From positions 1 through 7,397 of the forward strand of contig DPKT01000199.1 in the NCBI GenBank assembly GCA_003542385.1: a stretch of 7,397 bases of DNA, read 5' to 3'. Under the pieces are notes generated by a model. That model saw only the letters and a program-made list of their open reading frames with translations. It searched no databases and was not told the origin of the DNA. This document shows positions 1 through 4,627 of the stretch, one piece after another. Position 1 is the stretch's first letter. The number at the start of each line of letters is the position of its first letter. Made by a program: the position numbers and the translations under genes. The DNA is from Desulfomicrobium sp. (GTDB taxonomy: Bacteria; Desulfobacterota; Desulfovibrionia; Desulfovibrionales; Desulfomicrobiaceae).

Positions 1-251
1 GCCAGGCCCGGGGCGCGGCCCTGGCCGCCTGCGGCGTGGCCGGGCTTTCCGTGGCCGGGTACGAGCCCTCCAAGGTCAAGAAGAGCCTGGTGGGCGTGGG
101 CTCGGCCGACAAGAAGCAGGTGGCCTTCATGGTCGCCCGCGTGCTCGGGGTCAAGGACCCGGACTGGGCCCTGGACGCCAGCGACGCCCTGGCCGTGGCC
201 GTCTGCCACTTGAACGAGCGGCGTATGCGCAAGCTGGCGGGGATCGCATGA
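1..251 (+). CDS. ruvC: RuvC Holliday-junction resolvase, C-terminal part (partial at window edge)
   Basis: RuvC is a dimeric endonuclease that nicks two opposed strands of a Holliday junction to finish recombinational repair. Only the C-terminal half is here; the first full codon is at position 3 and the frame is open to the edge, so the GTG at 36 is an internal valine and not a start. The visible part has the family pattern: a QARGAA stretch at the edge, then AGYEPSKVKKSLVGVGSADK, and finally DASDALAVA near the end. The two aspartates of that last motif, spaced three apart, match the distal catalytic pair of RuvC (D138 and D141 in E. coli). The N-terminal catalytic residues lie outside the window. 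The stop overlaps the ruvA start by four bases (ATGA), implying translational coupling in a ruvCAB operon. Identity is secure from motifs plus neighbours. Confidence 0.93.
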   Translation, partial: QARGAALAACGVAGLSVAGYEPSKVKKSLVGVGSADKKQVAFMVARVLGVKDPDWALDASDALAVAVCHLNERRMRKLAGIA

Positions 252-862
252 TCGCCTATCTCGAAGGACGCCTGCTGGAGCTTTCCGAAAAGACCTGCCT
301 GCTGGTCACAGAGGGCGGGGTGGGCTACGAGGTCTTCATGCCCAGCTCGGCGCTGTCGAAGCTCCCGGCCCTGGGCGGGCAGGCCGCGCTCTTCGTGCAC
401 ACGGTGATCCGCGAGGACGCCATCGATCTCTACGGCTTTCTTTCCTCCGAGGACCGCGAGGTCTTCCGCACGCTCATCTCCATCGACAAGCTCGGGCCCA
501 AGAAGGCCCTGGCCATCCTGGCCCAGTTCAGCCCCGAGCACCTGCGCGAGATCGCCTTCCGCGAGGACGACGCCACCCTGGCCACGGTGCCGGGCATCGG
601 GCCCAAGTCGGCCCGCCAGATCCTCTGGTTCCTCAAGGACAAGGTCGCCAAGATCAAGGGCCCCCTGGGCAAGGCCCCCAAGGGCGCGGCGGCCCGTCCG
701 GCGGACGAATATCTGGACGCCCTTGCCGGGCTCAAGAACCTGGGGTACTCCGAAGAGGAGGTCAGGCCCATGCTCCAGGAGATCTTCGGCGAAGAGCCTG
801 ACCAAGACGCCGCCGGAGCCATCCGCGCGGCCCTCAAGAGGATCGCTTCGGCACGAAAATGA
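248..862 (+). CDS. ruvA: RuvA, Holliday-junction-binding subunit of RuvAB
   Basis: RuvA binds the four-way junction as a tetramer and loads the RuvB motor on opposite arms. At 204 aa it has normal family length. Residues 1-65 form the OB-fold domain, with the family opening MIAYLEGRLLE, the GGVGYEVFMP strand and VIREDAIDLYGF. Residues 66-145 carry two helix-hairpin-helix motifs, KLGPKKALAIL and VPGIGPKSARQI. After an Ala/Gly/Pro/Lys-rich linker (about 136-150), residues 151-204 form the mobile domain III that contacts RuvB (DEYLDALAGLKNLGYSEEEV). The first hairpin has Lys-Leu-Gly where E. coli has Gly-Val-Gly; the second is canonical. The start overlaps the ruvC stop, and a GGCGGGGA stretch just upstream may act as ribosome binding site. 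Its own stop overlaps the ruvB start (ATGA at 859-862). Confidence 0.97.
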   Translation: MIAYLEGRLLELSEKTCLLVTEGGVGYEVFMPSSALSKLPALGGQAALFVHTVIREDAIDLYGFLSSEDREVFRTLISIDKLGPKKALAILAQFSPEHLREIAFREDDATLATVPGIGPKSARQILWFLKDKVAKIKGPLGKAPKGAAARPADEYLDALAGLKNLGYSEEEVRPMLQEIFGEEPDQDAAGAIRAALKRIASARK

Positions 863-1836
863 GCCACTGCCCGATCCCAGACGACACCATCCGTCCGAAA
901 CGGCTGGCCGATTTCATCGGCCACGACGATCTGCGCGCCAATCTGGAGGTCTTCGTGCAGGCCGCCCGCGAGCGCGGCAAGGCCCTGGACCACACCCTGT
1001 TCTACGGCAACCCCGGCCTGGGCAAGACCACCCTGGCCCAGATCATGGCCGCGGAGATGGGCGTGAACATCGTCTCCACCTCGGGCCCGGTCATGGAGCG
1101 CACCGGCGACCTGGCCGCGGTGCTCACCAACCTTTCGCGCAACGACATCCTGTTCATCGACGAGATCCACCGCATGCCGGCCAGCGTGGAGGAGGTCCTC
1201 TATCCGGCCATGGAGGACAACAAGATCGACCTGATCATCGGCGCGGGCCCGGGCGCGCGCACGGTGAAGATCGACCTGGAGCCCTTCACCCTGGTGGGCG
1301 CCACCACGCGCCTCGGGCTGCTCACCTCGCCCCTGCGCGACCGCTTCGGCTGCATCTTCCGCCTGGACTTCTACACCCCCGGCGACCTCACGCGCATCGT
1401 GCTGCGGGCCGCGCGCATCCTGGGCATCGAGGTGAACGAGGAGGGGGCCCAGGCCATCGGCCGCCGCAGCCGGGGCACCCCGCGCATCGCCAACCGGCTC
1501 CTGCGGCGGGTGCGCGACTTCGCCCACGTCCAGGGCCGGGACGTGGTGGACCGCGAGATGGCCGAGCAGGCCCTGGACCGCCTGGACGTGGACCCCTTCG
1601 GCCTGGACCAGATGGACCGCAAGATCCTCTCCGTGGTCATCGAGCAGTTCGGCGGCGGGCCGGTGGGGGCCAAGACCCTGGCCGTGGCCTGCTCCGAGGA
1701 GGTCAGGACCATCGAGGACATCTACGAGCCCTATCTCATCCAGTGCGGGTTCCTGAAGCGCACCCCGCGCGGGCGCGTGGTCACGGCCAAGGCCTACCAG
1801 CACATCGACGGCGGCCTGAAGCTGCGCAACGCCTAG
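859..1836 (+). CDS. ruvB: RuvB, branch-migration ATPase
   Basis: RuvB is the AAA+ hexameric motor that pumps DNA through the RuvA-bound Holliday junction. The 325-aa product has the full set of motifs: IRPKRLADFIGHDDLR near the N-terminus, Walker A GNPGLGKT at residues 50-57, Walker B LFIDEIHRM with D101 and E102, sensor 1 in VGATTRLG (146-153), the arginine-finger segment PLRDRFG (158-164), and sensor 2 in RGTPRIANRLLRR with R209. The C-terminal winged helix ends with GFLKRTPRGRVVTAKAY. It is slightly short only because the N-terminal extension is minimal. Translation is probably coupled to ruvA through the ATGA overlap; an AGAGGA lies about 15 bases upstream, too far to be an ideal site. 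No key residue is missing, so an active motor is expected. Confidence 0.98.
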   Translation: MSHCPIPDDTIRPKRLADFIGHDDLRANLEVFVQAARERGKALDHTLFYGNPGLGKTTLAQIMAAEMGVNIVSTSGPVMERTGDLAAVLTNLSRNDILFIDEIHRMPASVEEVLYPAMEDNKIDLIIGAGPGARTVKIDLEPFTLVGATTRLGLLTSPLRDRFGCIFRLDFYTPGDLTRIVLRAARILGIEVNEEGAQAIGRRSRGTPRIANRLLRRVRDFAHVQGRDVVDREMAEQALDRLDVDPFGLDQMDRKILSVVIEQFGGGPVGAKTLAVACSEEVRTIEDIYEPYLIQCGFLKRTPRGRVVTAKAYQHIDGGLKLRNA

Positions 1837-1843
1837 CCGGGTC

Positions 1844-1868
1844 GCGCGTGCGAGGCTTTCGCGCGCGT
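1844..1868 (+). other. GC-rich hairpin between ruvB and thyX
   Basis: A 10-bp stem can form with left arm 1844-1853 and right arm 1859-1868, including two G-T wobbles, around a five-base GGCTT loop. No T-run follows (the next bases are CATTCATCC), so it is not a typical intrinsic terminator. It may weakly terminate or protect the ruvCAB message, or set a processing point before thyX. No convincing promoter for thyX is visible in the 68-base gap. Confidence 0.35.
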
Positions 1869-1904
1869 CATTCATCCTTTCACCAACCAGTTCAGCGAGG
1901 AGCC

Positions 1905-2585
1905 ATGAAAGTCATCGACCCCAGTTTCTCCTTCATGCACCTGCCCGACGGCGAGTTCATCCTGCAGCACCTCGAACTGGCCGCCCGCACCTGTTACAAG
2001 TCCGAGGACAAGGCCAGCCCCGACTCGGCCCGCAAGCTCCTGTCGCGCATCGTCCGTCTGGGCCACGACAGCGTCCTCGAACACATCTCCGTCACCTTGC
2101 GCATCGTCTGCGACCGCGGCGTGACGCACGAACTGGTCCGCCACCGCCTGTGTTCCTTCTCCCAGGAGAGCACCCGTTACGCCAACTACGCCCAGGACAA
2201 GTTCGGCAGCGAGATCACCGTCATCCGTCCCTTCTTCTGGGCCGCGGACGACGACCGCTACGCCCTCTGGCTCTCGGCCATGCAGGCCTGCGAGGACGCC
2301 TACCTGCGCCTGGTTGAGGCCGGGGCCACGGCCCAGGAGGCCAGGAGCGTCCTGCCCAACAGCCTCAAGACCGAGATCGTGACCACGGCCAACATCCGCG
2401 AGTGGCGGCACATCTTCAAGCTGCGCTGCGACAAGGCCGCCCACCCGCAGATGCGCCAGGTCATGCTGCCGATGCTGGCCGCCTTTGCCCAGCGCATCCC
2501 GCTGCTCTACGACGACCTGGCCGAACGTTTCGCCGACTCCATCCGCGAGATGAGCGACCAGGGCGCTGCCGCGTCCATCTTCTGA
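1905..2585 (+). CDS. thyX: ThyX, flavin-dependent thymidylate synthase
   Basis: ThyX makes dTMP from dUMP using FAD, NADPH and methylene-tetrahydrofolate; it is unrelated in sequence to ThyA. The 226-aa product carries the diagnostic RHRX7S motif (R79, H80, R81, then S89 in ESTRYANY). Upstream is the conserved GHDSVLEH segment (53-60); downstream are EARSVLP (145-151) and NIREWRHIFKLR (163-174), where arginines and histidine line the nucleotide and flavin sites of the homotetramer. The ATG at 1905 is chosen because MKVIDPSFSF is a typical family opening and GAGGAG sits at 1897-1902, although only two bases separate it from the start, closer than usual. It may be transcribed with ruvCAB across a 68-base gap, and it is closed by a clear terminator. 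The combination gives dTMP supply beside repair genes; coregulation is inferred only. Confidence 0.96.
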   Translation: MKVIDPSFSFMHLPDGEFILQHLELAARTCYKSEDKASPDSARKLLSRIVRLGHDSVLEHISVTLRIVCDRGVTHELVRHRLCSFSQESTRYANYAQDKFGSEITVIRPFFWAADDDRYALWLSAMQACEDAYLRLVEAGATAQEARSVLPNSLKTEIVTTANIREWRHIFKLRCDKAAHPQMRQVMLPMLAAFAQRIPLLYDDLAERFADSIREMSDQGAAASIF

Positions 2586-2611
2586 TCCTCCCTGTCAGCG
2601 CGCTTTCATCC

Positions 2612-2641
2612 GGGCATGTTCAAAAAACGTGCCCTTTTTTT
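2612..2641 (+). terminator. Rho-independent terminator after thyX
   Basis: Stem arms GGGCATG (2612-2618) and CGTGCCC (2628-2634) pair over 7 bp with one G-T wobble, closing a nine-base A-rich loop, and are followed at once by seven Ts (2635-2641). It lies 26 bases after the thyX stop on the + strand and should end the ruvCAB-thyX transcript. Confidence 0.88.
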
Positions 2642-2706
2642 GTTTTCGGATGTGAGAAATTGTCTGACAACGATGTCGTCTACCCTCCAAATGGCATCAC
2701 AAGCGA

Positions 2707-2722
2707 TAAAACACCTGTTTTA
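2707..2722. promoter_or_regulatory. Operator-like perfect palindrome (7-2-7)
   Basis: TAAAACA (2707-2713), a two-base CC spacer, and TGTTTTA (2716-2722) form an exact dyad with an ACA-NN-TGT core, the geometry of a site for a dimeric helix-turn-helix regulator. I do not recognise the motif as a known family operator. It lies about 65 bases past the thyX terminator and about 465 bases before dnaA, so any target promoter is unclear. Confidence 0.35.
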
Positions 2723-2819
2723 GCTCTACGCTGCGGATATTTCGGAGCACTTCTCTCAATTATTTTCTCCTGCGAAATCTACCTACATAGCTGTATAGAT
2801 AACCCTGCGTAGAAGAGCT
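2722..2819. repeat. Long-range inverted repeat enclosing an imperfect palindrome
   Basis: TCTACGC (2725-2731) pairs exactly with GCGTAGA (2807-2813). With a three-base bulge the stem extends by AGC (2722-2724) against GCT (2817-2819). The enclosed loop of about 75 bases contains a 16-base imperfect palindrome (2783-2798; seven of eight pairs with one wobble). This may be a folded small RNA or coincidence; no promoter with a good -35 precedes it. Confidence 0.25.
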
Positions 2820-2911
2820 TATAATTTTGATCTTTTATTTCAGTGAGTTGGTTAGTTTCGTTTGTCGTGGGCGTGTTGTACAAAGAGCTGTTCTCATTAC
2901 GGTGGGTGTGA

Positions 2912-2959
2912 TCTAAAATTTGAAGAAATTAAACGAAAAATTGAGATAATAATTTTAGA
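2912..2959. repeat. 9-bp perfect inverted repeat in the most AT-rich segment
   Basis: TCTAAAATT (2912-2920) is the exact reverse complement of AATTTTAGA (2951-2959), separated by 30 bases. A second, shorter dyad AAAATT (2937-2942) and AATTTT (2951-2956) shares the right arm. The segment is about three-quarters AT, so it would melt or extrude easily. AT-rich composition raises the chance of such repeats by accident. Confidence 0.4.
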
Positions 2960-2964
2960 CCTGA

Positions 2965-2991
2965 GGAAAAAATTTTTCCGTATGTGGAAAA
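2965..2991. promoter_or_regulatory. Three alternating GGAAAA arms with a DnaA-box-like site
   Basis: GGAAAAA (2965-2971) and TTTTTCC (2973-2979) form a near-perfect palindrome; TTTTCC (2974-2979) can pair instead with GGAAAA (2986-2991). The last arm lies inside TGTGGAAAA (2983-2991), which on the - strand reads TTTTCCACA, one base from the consensus DnaA box TTATCCACA. It directly abuts the AT-richest stretch, as box-plus-unwinding-element layouts do. It is the only good box match I found between thyX and dnaA, so a DnaA site is plausible for autoregulation and weak as an origin claim. Confidence 0.4.
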
Positions 2992-3031
2992 GTAACCGTT
3001 GACAATCCGGGAGCGTCGGCCAAGCGGGACA

Positions 3032-3085
3032 ATGACGATTCCGCGCCAGAGCCCCGGAAGTCGAAGAGAATGCGGAAGGTTATGA
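3032..3085 (+). CDS. Possible 17-codon leader ORF (speculative)
   Basis: An ATG at 3032 opens a 17-codon frame (MTIPRQSPGSRRECGRL) whose TGA at 3083-3085 overlaps the ATG of the next small ORF at 3082 (ATGA). There is no strong ribosome binding site (AGCGGGACA precedes it) and no recognisable similarity. It is reported only because the overlap continues a chain leading into dnaA; an ORF this short is easily random. Confidence 0.15.
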   Translation: MTIPRQSPGSRRECGRL

Positions 3086-3195
3086 ATTACAGCATGTTGG
3101 CCTGTATAGAAAGAGTTTGCCCGAGTCGCGACAGGCTCCCTTTACCGGAGTTGTCGTTGGCCTGTCGCTTGGCTAAGACCCCTTCCCATGATTGA
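3082..3195 (+). CDS. Possible 37-aa leader peptide overlapping the dnaA start (speculative)
   Basis: The frame from ATG 3082 runs 37 codons (beginning MNYSMLACIERVC, ending LAKTPSHD) and stops at TGA 3193-3195, eight bases inside dnaA. GGAAGG at 3074-3079 is only two bases from the ATG, so its fit as a ribosome binding site is poor. The peptide has three cysteines and looks unlike a folded domain; two similar pieces, LACI and LACR, come from a 10-bp direct repeat 60 bases apart. The appeal is that dnaA has no Shine-Dalgarno, so ribosomes ending here could re-initiate at the dnaA ATG. It may equally be an untranslated leader. Confidence 0.25.
   Translation: MNYSMLACIERVCPSRDRLPLPELSLACRLAKTPSHD
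3096..3165 (+). repeat. 10-bp direct repeat in the dnaA leader
   Basis: GTTGGCCTGT occurs at 3096-3105 and again at 3156-3165, exactly 60 bases apart, in the last 100 bases before dnaA. The second copy overlaps the right arm of the hairpin at 3128-3168. The spacing, near six helical turns, would place two bound proteins on one DNA face, but one pair of repeats is weak evidence for a binding site. Confidence 0.4.
3128..3168 (+). promoter_or_regulatory. 9-bp hairpin just upstream of dnaA
   Basis: GCGACAGGC (3128-3136) and GCCTGTCGC (3160-3168) are exact reverse complements around a 23-base loop. In an alternative fold, CTCC (3136-3139) pairs with GGAG (3147-3150). The stem ends 19 bases before the dnaA ATG. 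No T-run follows, so it is not a terminator; it may be a leader RNA structure affecting translation, or a DNA operator. The position before a start lacking a Shine-Dalgarno makes a regulatory role reasonable. Confidence 0.4.
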
Positions 3196-4537
3196 CGCAT
3201 GGGACCGGATTTCACATTCGCTGGAGAGGACGCTTTCTCCGGGGCACTTTCAGCTCTGGATCAAGCCGTTGCAAGGCTGCCTCGAGAACGACACGCTCGT
3301 GCTTCGGGCGCCGAACGACTTTGTCTGCACCTGGGTCAAGGATCGCATGCTCGGCCGGATCAGGGATGCGGCCGCGGACGTGCTGGGATTTGCGCCCCGC
3401 GTCGACCTGGGTTCAGCCCAGGCCGGCGCTCCCATGCTTCCCGTTGAACCGGCCGCGCCCCAGAGACGCATCGTCACCCACCAGATGGGCCTGCCCATGG
3501 CGCACGCCCTGCCCACCCAGACCGTGCACAACTGGCGGCACCAGTTCGACGATTTCATCGTCGGCCCGTGCAACAACCTCGCCTATGTCGCGTCAAAGAG
3601 CTTCTGCCAGGACGTCGCCGGCTCGGACCAGCTGTTTCTCTGCTCCGCCCCGGGTCTGGGCAAGACCCACCTCGCCCAGGCCATCGGCAGCGAGATCGCC
3701 CGGCAGACCAATCGCCAGCACCTGCGTGTCTGCTACCTGAGCGCCGAGGAGTTCTCCTCCCAACTCGTCATGGCCATCAAGGCCAAGGCCGTCGAGCAGT
3801 TCAAGACGCGCTTCCGCTCCGATGTGGACCTCCTCCTGCTCGAAGACGTGCACTTCCTGCAGGGCAAGGAAAAGATGCAGGATGAGCTCCTGAACACGCT
3901 GAAATCCCTGCAGAACCAGGGGCGGCGCGTGGTCATGACCAGCACCTTCCTGCCGCGGGAGCTCGCGGACATCGATGCCAACCTGACGTCGCGCTTCGCC
4001 CAGGGCTTCATGGCCGTGATCAACAAGCCCGACCACCAGACCCGGCTGTCCATCATCGACGCCAAGGCGCGGGCCGCCCGGGTGAACATGCCCGGGAGCG
4101 TCGCCGAGCTTCTGGCTACGCGCATCACCTCCGACGTCCGCCAGCTGGAGAGCTGCCTCAAGAACATCTTCCTCAAGTCCAGGCTGCTGAACATGGACAT
4201 CTCCATGGACCTGGTCTGGGACATCCTGCAGAACTACGACCTTGGCGGCGGCTCCATCGACCTGGACAAGATCATCAGCTTCGTTTGCCAGGCCTACGGC
4301 TTCGGCTTCGACGACCTTTGCTCCAAGAGCCGCAAGCGCGACCGCGTCGTCGCCCGCAACACGGCCTTCTACCTGGCCCGCAAGCACACGGACCTGTCGC
4401 TGGTCGACATCGGGCGGCGTTTCAACCGCAAGCATTCCACGGTCATCAAGGGCATCGCCTCCGTGGAACAGGAAGTGTCCCGCAAGACGTCGCTGGGCAA
4501 CCAGATCGCCCGGACCATCAACCAGCTGCAGGCCTGA
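3188..4537 (+). CDS. dnaA: DnaA-family replication initiator, divergent (possible second DnaA)
   Basis: DnaA binds origin boxes, oligomerises with ATP and melts DNA to start replication; it also acts as a transcription factor. The 449-aa protein has all four domains. Domain I (1-70) has the W5 and LWIKPL pattern, domain II is a short linker (about 71-112), domain III (about 113-345) is the AAA+ core starting HQFDDFIVG, and domain IV (355-449) is the box-binding helix-turn-helix. Several landmarks differ from E. coli or Bacillus: Walker A is SAPGLGKT (153-160, Ser for the first Gly), Walker B is LLLLED (E219, D220, not Asp-Asp), and sensor 1 is TST (T253 for Asp). The arginine finger R269 (TSRF) and sensor 2 R318 (VRQLE) are kept. 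The signature reads IGRRFNRKHSTV, one residue shorter than the usual form, with Lys for Asp. No Shine-Dalgarno precedes the ATG, and an upstream in-frame TAG at 3107-3109 with no start between supports this start. No dnaN or recF follows. Confidence 0.93.
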   Translation: MIDAWDRISHSLERTLSPGHFQLWIKPLQGCLENDTLVLRAPNDFVCTWVKDRMLGRIRDAAADVLGFAPRVDLGSAQAGAPMLPVEPAAPQRRIVTHQMGLPMAHALPTQTVHNWRHQFDDFIVGPCNNLAYVASKSFCQDVAGSDQLFLCSAPGLGKTHLAQAIGSEIARQTNRQHLRVCYLSAEEFSSQLVMAIKAKAVEQFKTRFRSDVDLLLLEDVHFLQGKEKMQDELLNTLKSLQNQGRRVVMTSTFLPRELADIDANLTSRFAQGFMAVINKPDHQTRLSIIDAKARAARVNMPGSVAELLATRITSDVRQLESCLKNIFLKSRLLNMDISMDLVWDILQNYDLGGGSIDLDKIISFVCQAYGFGFDDLCSKSRKRDRVVARNTAFYLARKHTDLSLVDIGRRFNRKHSTVIKGIASVEQEVSRKTSLGNQIARTINQLQA

Positions 4538-4558
4538 ACCGGCCCCCCACGCTATTTT

Positions 4559-4612
4559 GCGCAACGCGAAAGGCCCGGACGCTGCCAAGCGCCCGGGCCT
4601 TTCGCGTTGCGT
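4559..4612. terminator. Very long hairpin between convergent genes (bidirectional terminator)
   Basis: Bases 4560-4578 pair perfectly with 4593-4611 (19 bp), with a further G-T pair outside (4559 with 4612). After one A-C mismatch the stem continues for four more pairs (4580-4583 with 4588-4591), closing a GCCA loop. The outer part reads AAAGGCCCGG and CCGGGCCTTT, a common shape for GC-rich terminators, but no T-run follows on either strand. It lies 21 bases after the dnaA stop and 15 bases beyond the stop of the opposing sensor gene, so it probably ends both transcripts. Confidence 0.75.
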
Positions 4613-4627
4613 GTCGTCGAACCGCCG

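Larger units (their letters stand above)
2642..3187. other. AT-rich, dyad-rich non-coding region upstream of dnaA
   Basis: No long gene is supportable here. Hand counting gives about 38% GC over 2641-3000, falling to about 24% over 2911-2990, then about 67% over 3001-3060, so the boundary near 3000 is sharp. Flanking genes are roughly two-thirds GC. The AT-rich part holds several inverted repeats and a DnaA-box-like site, listed separately. A TATAAT at 2820-2825 lacks a recognisable -35. TTCTCA at 2891-2896 spaced 17 from TAAAAT at 2914-2919 is the best-spaced promoter candidate, but weak. A perfect TTGACA at 2999-3004 has no matching -10. The region could be the dnaA regulatory region, a replication-origin-like unwinding element, a small RNA locus, or a remnant of acquired DNA; the sequence alone does not choose between these. 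Confidence 0.6.

Noticed and set aside
248..862. Lys-Leu-Gly in place of Gly-Val-Gly in the first helix-hairpin-helix of RuvA as a functional defect.
   Set aside because: The rest of the motif and the second hairpin are intact, and such variation is probably lineage-typical; not enough to claim altered activity.
430..1875. A 481-codon open frame on the - strand opposite ruvA and ruvB.
   Set aside because: It is antisense to two genes with complete family motifs, and its product is compositionally biased; this is typical of high-GC shadow frames.
723..1904. An upstream extension of thyX in the same frame through ruvA and ruvB.
   Set aside because: The frame is open only as a shadow of ruvB; GAGGAG and the family-typical MKVIDPSF opening place the start at 1905.
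2705..2735. GTTTTAGCTCTA resembles the start of a Cas9-type CRISPR repeat (GTTTTAGAGCTA).
   Set aside because: It occurs once, has no repeat-spacer periodicity and no cas gene nearby; the match is explained by the palindrome at 2707-2722 and its flank.
2402..2812. A 136-codon + frame spanning the end of thyX and the AT-rich gap.
   Set aside because: Its first half is an out-of-frame reading of thyX and it passes through the intergenic terminator; no ribosome site or similarity supports it.
2999..3033. TTGACA at 2999-3004 as a sigma-70 -35 box for dnaA.
   Set aside because: No acceptable -10 hexamer lies 16-18 bases downstream; the nearest candidate (GACAAT at 3028) is 23 bases away and matches poorly.
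3097..3120. TTGGCC followed by TTTGC as a sigma-54 (-24/-12) promoter.
   Set aside because: The spacing between GG and GC is 18 bases, not the required 10.
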